Shown here in pieces: positions 25,320 through 37,498 of a DNA stretch of 64,000 bases. How positions within the stretch are numbered: the first letter of the stretch is position 1; each line of letters begins with the position of its first letter. A program made the translations under genes and the position numbers. The notes below the pieces were generated by a model. The model was given only the letters and a program-made list of their open reading frames with translations. It was not told the origin of the DNA and did not search any database. This stretch comes from Strobilurus pachycystidiatus. Lineage: Eukaryota; Basidiomycota; Agaricomycetes; Agaricales; Physalacriaceae. The DNA is taken from positions 4,464,001-4,528,000 of the forward strand of contig JAHLMK010000001.1 of assembly GCA_019915135.1 (NCBI GenBank). Reading direction: 5' to 3'.

Positions 25320-26880
25320 TCAAGCCCTGACACTTGTTACGAACTTCCTCTTATGCATCTGATACTCTGTCAAAGGCTCCGTCATCGGGAAATACAGCAC
25401 CTGCCACTGCTTTCTAGAGAACGATGAGTTGGGCTTCAATGCATCCTGTGGGGTACGTACCCAAAGACATTCCGATGTATGTGATATCGGAAATAGGAAA
25501 GCGCGTCGCGAAGTACTTCGTTGCTGATCTCTTCCCGCGAAGTTGGGTCGAAAAGAGCCAAACTTGCGTCGCGGATCTTCGAACGCGGCCATCTTCAAAG
25601 ACAGACATCAGTATCGAGAATTGACCGGAAAAGAAGAAGAATCACCGTGATGGATCAAATACAAGGAGATTGATGGTGTTAGAGTCGACTTCCTCGAAGC
25701 CTACCACGGTACGGGAGTGTAAGCCATCCTGGAGAATGATTGGCATCCTCTCAGTGAATATTACAGTGTCCGCCATCAAAGCTGCCGTCGCACTGGATGC
25801 ACGGGGTTGATTGGTCGGCGTAAAGTGGTTGATGATCCATTTCATCAACATGTCATTTCCTGAGCGAGAATATGAGATTTCACATATTATACAAGAAGAT
25901 CAAATGTACCGTTGAACGACTGGCTGTAGTTGAAGTCGACCAGTTCACAGCTACAATTCGCGGATGGCTGATTGGGTGAAATGTGGTGGATAAGGGTTCA
26001 GGTAACTTACGGAATGCCTCGAGATGAGAATGCGGTGTAAAGGTCTGGGAAAGTCAGAGTCAGCAGCTTGGATCAAATCGTGTACTAAATGCGCACCAGA
26101 CACTCCGATCCATTTGTTTGTGCCTGTCAGCTGTTTGAGCTGTTGAGCGCCTTGAGCATCGTAGCCTGCAGCTCATCAGTGGCAGATCATTCAAAGAGAA
26201 GAAGCAATCCCACCATCAGCCCAAGCTACTTCCAGCCAGAGCTGTAGTTGCCGTACGCCTGGACGTATCGGCGAGTCCAAGAGAGGATAATACATCGGTT
26301 GTTCTTGTTGGTCCACCAGCGTCGAGCAGAGCATCATGAAGTTTCGATATCTGAGCTTATATGTTGAGCCACTTGGAATCATTTCTCACACCGACTCACC
26401 CACAGCCCCATCCTCGATCCCAGGACTGTCCGGATAAATAGATGGCCTGCTTCTGACAAAGAAGGCTGCGACGGGAAAGGAAGGAGAGGGACTGTTAGAT
26501 GAAGATGTCCTGATGACTTAGCAAGAATAAATTAGAAGGGCACGAACCTCGTCTCGTCTTTCCTCGAGATCGAGAGTAATTGAGAGCTTTCTTCAACAAT
26601 AACATCATCCCTGGACATGATTCATTTACCAAACACTTCAGCGTGTCTGACCGTGGCGCACCTGGTGTGTAATTATCCGGGGGAGGAGTACCCATGGCTG
26701 GGTACCAGAAAAGATCCTCTTGTTCTTCTTGGTCATGTCTGCTCTTCTTGCTGTGTCGCCTGTGCGAAGACTTCTCTCCACGAGAAGGCGGAGGACTTGA
26801 ATGAGATGCGCCACGCTGTAATCAACTGCTAAATTGATGTTCAAAGTCACGGAAGCGCGTCAAATTACCTTTAGTGACAT
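25320..26880 (-). CDS. C78-family deubiquitinase-like peptidase (ZUFSP/Mug105 type)
   Basis: Cysteine peptidase related to ZUFSP/ZUP1 and the S. pombe Mug105 protein, which cleave ubiquitin chains. The proposed start MSLK at 26880 is followed by a basic Ser-rich segment (SHRRHSKKSRHDQEEQEDLF). The active-site cysteine lies in SWDRGWGCGYRNFMML, assembled across an intron at about 26345-26395; the histidine is in GLHSRTVVGFE and the aspartate in LLVFDPSR. The C-terminal exon has SRKQWQVLYFPMTEPL and ends at TGA 25320-25322. No C2H2 zinc fingers or UBZ modules are seen, so this is the short fungal form rather than the long animal form. Splicing of the last 300 nt is less certain. Confidence 0.82.
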
Positions 26881-27085
26881 ATAGAGTAGTATTAGAGATA
26901 GGAAGGCAAGTACAAGGGCGAGAATCTTGGGAAGCTTTGGGTGAATTTGTCGCGAATGGTCGTGGAAAGAGGAAGAGCTGTACTTTCGGTCCGAGTAGCC
27001 GAAGGATCAGTCACGTCGTGACATCACACGACGCGTGTATCCTCTGCTCACCGATCTCTCTTCATTACACCACTCACTCTCAACA
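26881..27085. promoter_or_regulatory. Bidirectional promoter region, C78 peptidase / proteasome alpha4
   Basis: About 205 bp between divergent start codons of two genes that act in ubiquitin-dependent turnover. I see no exact GGTGGCAAA proteasome-control element. Shared regulation is an inference from the spacing. Confidence 0.5.
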
Positions 27086-28300
27086 ATGTCCCGGTCATAC
27101 GATCGCGGTATGTTGGGCGCATGCTGCTGCTCTCTGCTGGAACTGACGACGACAAACAGCACTCACTGTCTTCTCGCCTGATGGCCATTTATTCCAGGTC
27201 TGAATGGTTCAACCGTGTCGAGCAGGAAGATATTCACAATTGGCCGTCGTTCTAGGTCGAATATGCCGCAGAGGCAGTGAGGAAGGGAACCTGCGCTGTG
27301 AGTATTCCATCCATCTCGTGCTCACGCCTCATATTGATTTTGGCACAGGTTGGCGTACGCGGCAAAGAGGTGGTCATCCTGGGCGTCGAGAAGAAGTCGG
27401 TGCTGCAGTTGCAGGACGCGAGAACCGTACGAAAGGTGGTCATGCTGGATGATCACGTCTGCTTGGCGTTCGCAGGTGCGTCTACTCGTCCGCTCCGCAC
27501 CTGGGCATCATTGACATGTTTCAAAAAGGTCTCACCGCCGATGGGCGTGTGTTGATCGACAAAGCACGGATAGAATGCCAGAGCCATCGTCTAACTGTCG
27601 AGGATCCAGTCACAGTCGAATACATTACCAGACATATTGCTGGCATCCAGCAGGTAAGACTGGAGCCTTCTTTGTCCGACAACTAATCTTCAACTCTGCC
27701 AGAAATACACCCAATCTGGCGGTGTTCGTCCGTTTGGAATATCAACTCTCATCATTGGTTTTGATCCTCATGACACTCGGCCCCGTCTCTACCAGACAGA
27801 ACCTAGCGGGATTTACAGTGCATGGAAGGTGAGCCTTTCTTCTTCATTAACAAAAGCTATGTCCTCAATTTTACAGGCTAACGCAATAGGTCGCTCGTCC
27901 AAGACTGTGCGCGAGTTTCTGGAAAAGAACCACAAAGACGACATGTCGCGTGAGGAGAGTATCAAGCTGACCGTGAAGAGCTTGCTCGAAGTCGTCCAAA
28001 CTGGCGCTAAGAACATCGAGATCAGTGTAATGGAGAGCTATGGCAAAGTGACGGTACGCGACTGTTGGCACACTGTGATTTTCCGTGTCCTGATCATTAA
28101 GCAGAACTTGAGTCTGGAAGAAATCGAAGCTATCGTTTCTGATATCGAGAGAGAGAAAGAAGCAGGTAGAGAGTTCAATCAAATCACTCGACATTATACT
28201 CATGTATTTTACAGAGGCCGAACGAAAGCGGTCGAGGCTTGCTGCCACCGCAGCTGGCCAGGCAGCAATGGGAAGCCGAGCGCAAGAAGGCTCAACGTAA
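27086..28300 (+). CDS. PRE6: 20S proteasome subunit alpha4 (alpha type-7)
   Basis: Outer-ring subunit of the 20S core. The start MSRSYDRA is split by an intron after the first 22 nt and joins to [20 protein letters not shown], the proteasome alpha N-terminal signature. Further exons give [94 protein letters not shown] and [20 protein letters not shown] basic-Ala tail ends at TAA 28298-28300. The order and length (about 255 residues) fit alpha4; the gatekeeper N-terminus is intact. The introns are about 50-60 nt. Confidence 0.93.
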
Positions 28301-28691
28301 ATGTAGAAGGACTGATTGTATTTTACACCTCACAACATCGTATCGTTGCCAATGTCCATCTGCCGGTGAGGCCTGTTATCATCAGCCTGGCACTGACTCT
28401 ATTTTTATCTCGATCGCGCAATCGTCTGATGCTCCGAGCGGCTCGTCAAAATCGAGTCCCCCACAGGCCAACAAGCGCTCACGGGGAAAAAGTTTGGCAG
28501 CGCCCTTCGGATTGCTTTCCTTCCTGATTGAGACCATATGCTCTTATCTTTCGAAGATGCGCCACGGCCATCACCTGTGAACCTGCGGCTTCTTTGGTGC
28601 AAGCTTCCGTTCGTCATAAATACCATCGGAGGCGCTTTATAGCCCCACACCTGCCACCCACGACCTCTTTCTAGCTTCGCTACTGGCAGTC
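28301..28691. other. Intergenic region, no gene seen
   Basis: 3' flank of PRE6 and promoter of the transporter gene. Several chance frames cover it, but none has recognisable content. A CT-rich stretch at 28640-28690 precedes the next ATG. Confidence 0.5.
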
Positions 28692-31097
28692 ATGGCATCA
28701 ACGCCGCCCTCCCCCTACATGGACGAAAAGATCCACGACAAACCAGATCACCATGTCGAAGTCGCGACTAAAGAGGTCGATACAGCAGCGGAATTGCTTG
28801 CTGGTACTACGGGTGCACTTGATCCAGCGGAGGCAGAACGAGTGAAGTAAATGACCATTCTCCATAAAGTCGTCACAAGTTCTGACCCAACTTGGTTCGT
28901 CAGGAAGAAAATCGACAGGCATATCCTCCCCCTGATGTGTAGTACGTACAGTTGGTCTCTGTCGCCGCCGACGCCGTTCTAATCGTTCCCTTTCCAGTTC
29001 TCTACTGGTACGTATCCGCTTGAGCACCGGATCACGCGCCAAATCTTATCGGCATCAGGATTCAGTTCATGGACAAGACAACCCTCGGAAACGGAGCAAT
29101 CCTGGGAATCAAGTGAGCATTGCCTATCGTTGACGTGAACCCAGTCCTCATCTGGAATCAGGCAGTCCACACATCTGACCACGAACCAGTAAGTTCGACG
29201 TCGAATTTCTCAAGACTATGCTTGACGCTGGAGCAGATATAACTGGCTGGGGACAGTGTTTTACCTGAGTTATCTCCTCTTCGAGTTTCCACAGAATCTC
29301 GCTCTCCAAAGGTTCCCTGTCGGGAAATGGATGAGGTGAGAACCGTTCAGTGTGCCACAACATGTGAACGAACTCATGGTGGGATAGTTGCAACATCTTT
29401 ATCTGGGCTATCGCCCTTTGTTCTCACGCCGCATGCAAGAACTTTGCTGGGCTTTTTGTATGCCGTCTCATCCTCGGGATGTGCGAGGGCTCTATCACTG
29501 CTGGTTTTATGATCGTCAGTTCCATGTTCTACACACGAACAGAACAGACGCTGCGAGTTGGTTATTGGTGTAAGCGAGACCCTTGTTTTTCCATTCAACT
29601 CGGGTAATGACATCTTCCCCTCTTCAGTCTTAATGAACGGCACAGGTGTGTAAACTGAACTGCCTTCGATGCCACCTGTTGACACAAGAGACCGCTAGCC
29701 CAAATCATCTCAGGTTTTATCAGCTTTGGGACTTTACACATTACTTCATCGGCCCTAGAGCCATGGCAATGGTGAGTTCAGTCGCTTCAAGCGTTTGTTG
29801 GTCTAATAATTTGGAACGCAGGTTGATGATCATCACCGGCCTGATAACCTTTGTATGCGCCATCAGCTTTTGGTAAATCCACTTGCAAGACCTTATGAAT
29901 GTTTTATCCATATACGCACGTCCGCAGGTTCCTATTCCCCGATTCACCGACCAATGCATGGTTCCTCACTCTTCCGGAGAGAGCGATCGCTGTGCAAAGG
30001 ATCAAGGCATGGCCAAGAGCTCGGGCTGAGTATGCCGTTCTAACTGTCGTTCCCAGGAAAACCAAACTGGTGTCGAGAACAAGCACTTCAAGAAGGAGCA
30101 GTACGTACTCGACCAGTAGTGCAGCCTCCTCCGCCTGACCTTCATTGACAGGATGATCGAAGCTTTACTCGATCCCAAAACCTGGCTGTTCGCGCTCTTC
30201 TCGGCACTGGATAATATTCCAAACTCCCTGACGAATCAACGCTCCATCATCGTCTCGTCCTTCGGTTTCTCATACTTGCAGACTACACTTCTGGGGTGTG
30301 TCGATGGTGTAGTTGAGATTGTCACCATTTGGACGGGTGTAACCATCGCGGCGCGCATTAAGGACAGTCGGGCATACGTAGGCTCAGCCTACTTACTACC
30401 AAACATCCTCGGCACGTTCTTAGTGAACTTCCTGAGCTGGCACAACAAGATTGGGCTGCTGTTCTCCGTTTGGCTCACGGGTGAGGACATTCTGATCAGA
30501 AGACTGGAGTGTCCATCTAACTATACCCCCCAGGTGTTGGCACGACTGGATTTGGTACGCTTCCGCACCCTGTCTGATCTATGTATGTGGTCACTGACCT
30601 CTGTTCTAGTCCTGGCGTTAGCATGGGTCTCATCAGTCACAGCCGGCCACACCAAGAAGATTACGGTCAATGCCATTATGCTCTCGTCGTACTGCATTGG
30701 GAATGCAGCCGGTCCGTTTATGTGGCAAGCCAAGTATAAGCCTCGGTATGTCGCCTGCTGTAATGCACGGCATCCAGTTGAGCTTGAGCGCATCTTGCAG
30801 TAACCACGTTCCTTGGATCATCATCGGCATCTGCTACGCCTGCTGCATTGCAATCCTTTTGACGATACGCTTCGTTCTTTACCGCGAGAACAAGCGCCGT
30901 GACAACGAACCATCAGACGACACTTACGACGAAGTTTACATCGAGCATGTGAATGCCGACGGCAAGCGTGAGATGGTCAAGGTTGACAAGGTGCGGAGAA
31001 AACACTACGCCACCCCCTTCATCATTAATCACGGCGGTTGCAGGAATTTTTGGACCTGACAGATATCCAAAACCGCGATTTCCGTTATGTATTGTAG
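28692..31097 (+). CDS. MFS transporter, allantoate permease (Dal5/Tna1) type
   Basis: Plasma-membrane anion:cation symporter of the family that includes allantoate and nicotinate permeases. The start MASTPPSPYMDEKIHDKPDH gives a hydrophilic cytosolic N-terminus. Exons then encode the first TM and family motif LYWIQFMDKTTLGNGAILG, ITTNQYNWLGTVFYLSYLLF (approximate exon joins), FVCRLILGMCEGSITAGFM, FFLFPDSPTNAWFLT, LFALFSALDNIPNSLTNQRS and NAIMLSSYCIGNAAGPFMWQ. The cytosolic tail (NADGKREMVKVDKEFLDLTD) ends at TAG 31095-31097. About 12 TM segments and roughly 500 residues are expected. The substrate cannot be told from sequence. Confidence 0.88.
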
Positions 31098-31213
31098 CTG
31101 TATTGTACCCGCCCAGCAATGACTCATTGAATGAATGAACGTCGAGGACTCTCATCAGCTGCCGCTTGATATGCATGCTACTTAATAACAATTTAGACTA
31201 TGGAATAGATACT

Positions 31214-33939
31214 CTAGAGACGCGGAAGTGGCGCCGCTCCAGGCTCGCCCAATGCGTATAAGGCGTCTATCTCTTTCTTGTACAGATTGTACGCTTCCTT
31301 GCGCTTTATTTTCAGCGTCGGTGTGAGGGTGCCGTTTTCGACAGTGAAGGGTTCGAGGGTAAGGGCTATACGCTTGACGTATTCGAACCTGCGACAGCAC
31401 CCGTTAGCTACCATCAACAGCCCGGTCAATAGAGAGAACGTACCCTTTCAATTCGTTCTTCAGGGCCTCTCCATTTAGGATTGTCGTGACCGCCGCATTC
31501 ACTCTGGGATCCTGCGTTGCTTTGACAAGAGCTCCGATGTCCTCCGGTGAAACAGTAGTGCCTGTGACCTTTGACACGACGCCAGCAAATTGGACGGGAT
31601 CTGGTACAACCACGGCGCACAAGTATGACTGAAGACCGTCTCCGTGGATATAGATCTGGCCAATGATGGAACATGCGCTGTACACGTTTTCCAGTTTCTC
31701 GAGAGCAACGTATTCGCCTTGAGACAGTTTCATGATGTTCTACGACAATCAGTTCGTTTACCGTCTGTGGAAACAAAGTCAGGTTTACTGACCTTGACGC
31801 GATCGATAATTTTGACGCGTCCGGATTCGTCGATCGCTGCAACATCACCTGTATGTAGCCAACCTTCTTCGTCAACAGTTTCCCTCGTGTTTTTCTCGTC
31901 TACGTGGAAATTAGCCACGAAATTGGACCCAAACGGGGTACCGTACCTTTGTAGTAGACACTGAAGCAGTTTTCACCGCGAACGCAAAGTTCGCCACGCG
32001 GGTACGGCTTATCTTCCGAGGTATAGCCCATACCGGGTACATCAAGCAGTTTGATTTCGTTACAAGTAGCCGGAGGCCCAACTGTTCCTCCAGCAGTTGG
32101 GTCACCCGGAACAGCTCTTGTGACGGTGGCGGCAGTCTCGGTCATGCCATAGCTAGGAAATTTGAGACTGAGGACCTCTCACATCCTAGAATGAAATTAC
32201 GCACCCCTCAAGAATGTCGCAGCACATGGCAATCTTCAGGAAGTCAAGAACCTCCCTGTTGATGGGTGCAGAACCACAGATCATAGTCTCCATCTGACCA
32301 CCGAGAGCAGTCTTCACTTTTCGGAACACGACACGATCCCAAAGCGGATGGACAACAGACCCAGTCGTGCGGAGGTTGGCAAGTTTCGCCTGTACAGCAC
32401 GGCGGAAAATGGCGCCTTTGAGACCCGGAACGTCTCCGCCAGCCACGATACCCTGGTATATCCGGTTGAAAACTCGAGGAACGGCGGGAATCATGGCGGG
32501 CTTGAGCACTTGTGCGTCCTCCATAAGCCTGGCGGGGTCACCGGTGAAGTAACCTATCCTAGCACCCATTGCGATACAGACAAATTCTGTGATGCGCTAA
32601 GAGAAGCTAAGTCGATGTTTTGAACAAGAGAAGTCGCGATTTCTACCTCATAAATGTGGGCCAAAGGCAGGAAGGATAACAAAGACCCATCCTCAGGAAG
32701 TGTGATACCATATAGGTTGGATTGACTAGCTATGGCTATACTGCGGTGGGTGAGCAAGACGCCTTTAGGATTGCTTGTAGTTCCCTGATTGGAGATGAGG
32801 TCGACGAGTGGCCAAAGATAAAACCGGGAATCTTACAGATGTGTAGCAAATCGAAGAAAGTTGCTCCGGAGTGGCAGGTATGGGCTCACTCAGATTGGCG
32901 CGACCAAACTCTTCAACTGTGATATGGACGTTAATGACGCGGGTTTCGGGGATGGTCAAGGAGGCCCGAACATTCGCTCATCTTCTTCAGCTGGATATTG
33001 ACAGCGCGACTCCACTGTTGCAAGATGTTCCACGCGTCTGCCGGTAATGCGTCCATGGAGACTATCATCTTCAACATGGGCAAAGACGCTGCCAGCTTCA
33101 AGAGGGCGGGAATGTGATCCGATGTCGTAAACGCTATACTGATGTGCGCGTGCTGAACTCTGGGAAGATGTCAGTCTTCCCGTAAAGTGTTATCGGCGGG
33201 GTGTTTACATATACTCTGGAGAGCGATCAGCAAATACATTGCGTGCGAAGTAAGTACATACCGACGGCATCCTTTCCAAGAGTGTCGTAGAGCGAGACGC
33301 CAACTTTGTTGTAGCTCTGAAGAGCGATATCGACTACTTGCCAGTCTAATAGTCCCCGAGGCGAGCTTTTTAGTAGTTTTCAGATTCGTCAGCATGAGGC
33401 GCGTACCTGGACAATTGGCAGACCAAAGACCGACTGTTTCATGCTCGCCACCGCCGAGTTGGCCGCTTGAGAAGAGCTTGGCCAGCGCGCTGCCGATCCA
33501 GCGCCGGCGGAGATCGACTTCGCCATAAGTTTGCCAGACATAGTAGTTGGCGAACTTGAGCGGAGAGGTGCTTATGAGTGGGCGGTGACCGAGCATTCGT
33601 CGGTCGCGCCCACCGCTCAGACCACTGAGGAAAATCTCATCGGCAGTTTGGAACGATCCGGGCGTGTTGTGGTCAGTGTATCCATAGATAGCTGGGAAGC
33701 CTGGGTTGAGCGTGGACAGCTAGCCGAAGAAGAAGATAGAATACCGTTGCGGTAAATGCCTGTGCGACGAGGTAAATCCTTGCTTCTGAGGCGCGAGACA
33801 GAGAAGATCACTTGCCTGTTTGACCTGGTCGCTTGGTTCCGGGCACCTCTGCGGCCTGGCGATGGAAGGGAACCTGGGCTGGAGCCGGGTGAACGTGGTC
33901 GGTGACGAGCCCGCCATCCTTTGCGGATGTGCCGAACAT
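31214..33939 (-). CDS. Long-chain fatty-acid CoA ligase
   Basis: Activates fatty acids with ATP and CoA for beta-oxidation, lipid synthesis or protein acylation. The start MFGTSAKDGGLVTDHVHPAP at 33939 leads to RPGQTGIYRNGFPAIYGYTD, built across a GC-AG intron (33760-33815), a 15-nt exon and a 44-nt intron. Diagnostic motifs follow in order: LGHRPLISTSPLKFANYYVW, the AMP-binding SGTTSNPKGVLLTHRSI, LPLAHIYE, the acyl-pocket region ARIGYFTGDPARLMED, MICGSAPINREVLDF, YGMTETAATVTRAVPGDP, GWLHTGDVAAIDESGRVKI, and DRVKNIMKLSQGEYVALEKL. The C-terminal LTPTLKIKRKEAYNLYKKEI precedes TAG at 31214-31216. Length of about 690 residues is normal. Whether it is peroxisomal or ER-bound cannot be told; no clear C-terminal SKL is present. 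Confidence 0.94.
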
Positions 33940-34666
33940 GGGTGCAGACGGTGCAATGAATGTACAAGCGACGGTTGGGGAGCGGTCTTACAGTGACTGG
34001 GGAAGCTAACACATGAATCGCGCGGTTGTACGTACTCTCAAGCCCGGGTCCGATCGTTCCGGCTGAGAAATGGCCGATGCATCATCTGAGCACAAAGCCG
34101 GCCACAGGCCCAGAAAATATCACGTCTCTCTTCAGATTGGACGACGGTTACCGGTACCGGCACTCGCCAACCTCTGTACGCGCGGCGCTACAGCAGTGAC
34201 TCTGAGCAGTCTCTGACGATGTGCGGGGTAATTTGATTAGATAGTCATCACACCCTGCACAGTGCAAGACGCGTCTTGACAAATACCATACATATGGCGT
34301 GTCGTACCCATGGCCACTACTCACGGAGAACACCAATCTTCATCGTCAATGATTGGCAGGCTGCAGTTCACTTCTGTGTCCAGGCTTCAAGTAGAGCAAG
34401 ACCTTCATGCAGCCTTCTCAGGCTAGGCTGACTGCCTGCCACATATTGTAACGAGGTGAGATGGTACTGCGACACAGGTATCTCAAATTCAAACACGCCT
34501 AAGATCGCAGCAGAACAAATCTTCATTCAGATGTGTTCGATGATATTAAATATGATATACAGGAGTGTAATGAGTCGAAATCTGAAATCCAAGTTGATCG
34601 ATACATGTTTGAACAGCCATCGCTGCTTGGACGGGCTCCCAGAGTGGTGGCGCAGACGATACTGTA
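33940..34666. other. Intergenic region, no gene seen
   Basis: Promoter region of the acyl-CoA ligase gene and 3' flank of the zinc-ribbon gene. The frames at 34148-34336 and 34456-34767 show no recognisable protein. Confidence 0.45.
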
Positions 34667-35070
34667 TTACTTCCGCTGAGGAGGGTTATAGCCGGGGTTA
34701 TAGCCTGAATTGTACGCAACAGCGGGCTCTGCGAGTCTATAGTACCCAATTCATGAACACAGCATAGATTAACGATGACTTGCAGTGCAGACTCACCCCG
34801 GACCGGCTGGCGCACGCCACTGGCAGATAGTGCACACCCATATGTGTTTGGAGGATAGTGGAATGAGCGGAATAAAGAACAACTCGAACCGAGTCTTCTT
34901 CTTGGCCGCAATTACCGCAGCTGTATTGATATTGAGTATTCTCCTGGAAACAGCAGTGAAGGCGTACCATTACTGCAACGGGGACATATACGAGCGTGTT
35001 GCTCAGCACTCTCAGAGTTGATCGACGTGTTGACGCCACCTTGATATACGTTGGTCAACCTTGATACAAT
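34667..35070 (-). CDS. Small zinc-ribbon protein (5' end not resolved)
   Basis: Three exons on the minus strand give one coherent small protein. The exon at about 35070-34968 encodes TSINSESAEQHARICPRCSN. After a 47-nt intron (34921-34967) the exon 34920-34797 reads AVIAAKKKTRFELFFIPLIP, SSKHIWVCTICQW. After a 60-nt intron (34737-34796) the exon 34736-34667 gives LAEPAVAYNSGYNPGYNPPQ, ending RK and TAA. CPRC and CTIC form a four-cysteine ribbon around a hydrophobic FFIPLIP core, the layout of a widespread fungal zinc-ribbon family of unknown role. The initiator methionine was not fixed; a first exon upstream joined through a GTTAGT donor near 35130 is one option. None of the exons is long enough for simple ORF calling. 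Confidence 0.65.
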
Positions 35071-37498
35071 CTACAGCGCATCCATTGATCCATACATAAG
35101 ACTGGAATGCAGACTAACAGGAACATCAGTTGAAATCCAAGAACCATTTGAGGCGGCTGGGCTTACTGAACATATCGTTAATCGTAGGTATTCGAAAGCG
35201 ATGTTGTAGTCAGAACGAGGCAGTGTCGTGGGGAACTGCGCGTATGACATGACAGCCAAGTACGGCTGGCGGCAAGTCCAAGGATGGATTACCCCCGGTC
35301 CGCCGATCGCGTGGTCACCCGTTCGATCCATGATCATGACCGTCAGTATATAGCACATATCTTTCGAGGGAGTGTGTTCTAAGTGAGATGGACCCGGAAT
35401 GAGGTATATATATGTATCTTATATTTTATGGCAGTCTAACTTTATATCCAACATATGCCATTGCATGGGAAATGGAACCGGTACTACACTGCAGTGGCCT
35501 TCCCGATTCGGAAGTTGACTGACTTTCGCACAGTCAACCGTTCATCAGGGTATGTCACCACCTCACCACCGTAATCCTGCCGTATAAACCGAGGGAGAGT
35601 GTTCTAAGTGATACAAGGGTAGGATACACGGTACACATCTAAGCAAAGCACTTATAGCCTGTTTTAGGGTGCGACGATCGGGATTCGCCGAGACAATCCC
35701 TCGGTGTGGCGGTGCGCGGTCTAGGCTTGGCCTTGCAAGTCTCAAGTTCGACTGACGCTCCCGAAACGCCATTTGTCGTCTGTGTAGCTCTCCTACGACT
35801 GCATTTGCTCTCTACTCCATCTGTTTCTTGGGACTTTTTTCTGTGTTGTCCTCTCTAGAGCTAGAGCCCGATCGGCCTTCCTTCTGGGAGTGGCGAGAAT
35901 CACCGAGACCTCCTGGTCCTCCACACCAAGCAAAAGCGCAAGTACCGTTAACCTGGACCAATTGTTATATACACAGTTCTCTGCAATTTCTCCCTGAGCC
36001 ACATGACTAATTCATCTGCGCTCATCCGATTCCTACTGCCCTTGAACCCCTTTGAACGCTGCCACTGGTACGCCGAAAGTTCTACATACACAAACGTCTT
36101 GATTGGCTCAGGGCAACGGCAATTCCTCCCATGTTCCGTCTTGTCTTGTTGTCTTATGACCTCGTTCTGACATCGACAGCCGCTTCGAGGCGTCGTGGTA
36201 TCATTCGGCGCCTCTTTGAGATCGCGAAATGACTTGCAAAAGGTTCCTCTTTAGGCGACATTCTCTTCTCTATCACAGAGCAGGTAAAGCAATCTTTGGA
36301 TCACATCGGGGATCACGCTGTGCACAACAATTTCTCGGGTCCAAACAGGTTCTAGCTGCCAGTGGTTCTGCCAATGACAGTGTGTATGCTATCTGGTGGA
36401 CAACTTGGTGAACGCCGAACCTGAACGCCGAACCTTGGAACCTCGCTGTGCCCTTTTCTGCGCGACAAATCATAGGCAATGGCTCTTCTTGACTGTCATC
36501 GATTCATCGCTGACCCTTCCGAAGTTCAATTGGATCCTTTACGTAGCCAAGTGGCTCGAAAAGTTTTCTTTCTTCACATACAGTACATGGGAATGGATAG
36601 TTCCCGAGTTTTTCCTTCTTATATACGCTTTCAGGCCCTAAATTCTGCTTCACTAATGACACGCCCTCGTTGAGACACCAGAACGCACACCATCCACCGA
36701 CGGCGAAACTTAAACTTCCATTCGAAAGAAGATCAGGGAATCTCTCCGCGATTCCTCCCCAGTCTGATAAGCAAGCTCATCTTCTCCCTAAACATCCGAT
36801 TTCGAAGGAATCCCTACCTCACCTGTCCCTTTCGTGGCCTTCCGCATCACGACAGCCGCACAGAGAAGACGTGATCCATTATACATCTCAATACGCCACT
36901 CAGCGAAATAGTGGCAGCCAGAGTGGCAGATGAGCCTTTGACATGCCGTAAATACTCACGCAGGCTACTAGTACGCTCGGACGCCACTGGCACGAGCCCC
37001 ACACACTCGATTGTCGCGTCAGGTTAGGGTATTCATTTGTCGATTCATCTCCCAAGCACTTCTCCGTGGACTAAGGTAACTGTTTAGCAGCAAATCAGTG
37101 ATCCCCGAGCCCTCTGACTCGTGTCGCTCCTAGGAGAGGTTCAGAATCCTTTACATAACCGCCAGCGGTGTGTACACCCTCGGCTACGAAGCCTTGAACT
37201 AAGCTCAACTTCTTAGTTTGCAGCCTAGCTGAGTGACGCCCCGATAGCCTTTCAATAACTTGAAACTTGATTACGATCTAATTAGGTAGGAGTAGCAAAT
37301 CATACAAACAGCAATAATTGAAAGCAAAGGAACTGAGAGCTCTGATGTACATACACTATAGACGATACGATGGAAAGATAAATGCCAATAAGATAAGACG
37401 ACTAGCGGTACTAATAGTCTAGAGGTGGATGCCAACAACAATAGCACGCGTACAAGAGTTGGCTTTTGAGGAGAAGTCCTTGGGGGTGGGTCCGAGTC
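35071..37498. other. Gene-poor 2.4-kb stretch
   Basis: No protein could be assembled on either strand apart from a possible first exon of the zinc-ribbon gene near 35130-35360. The plus strand is CT-rich between 35770 and 36700. A 21-22-nt motif (GAGGGAGTGTGTTCTAAGTG) at about 35368 recurs with one or two changes near 35591. No tRNA fold was found; the GTTCGACTG at about 35745 lacks a pairing stem. It may hold untranslated regions of the downstream factor gene, a non-coding RNA or decayed repeats. Confidence 0.45.
36409..36434. repeat. Two-copy 13-bp tandem repeat
   Basis: TGAACGCCGAACC occurs twice back to back at 36409-36421 and 36422-36434 without change. Confidence 0.8.

Noticed and set aside
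35700..35765. Possible tRNA, from GTTCGACTG resembling a T loop
   Set aside because: No matching T stem, acceptor stem or anticodon arm could be drawn around it.
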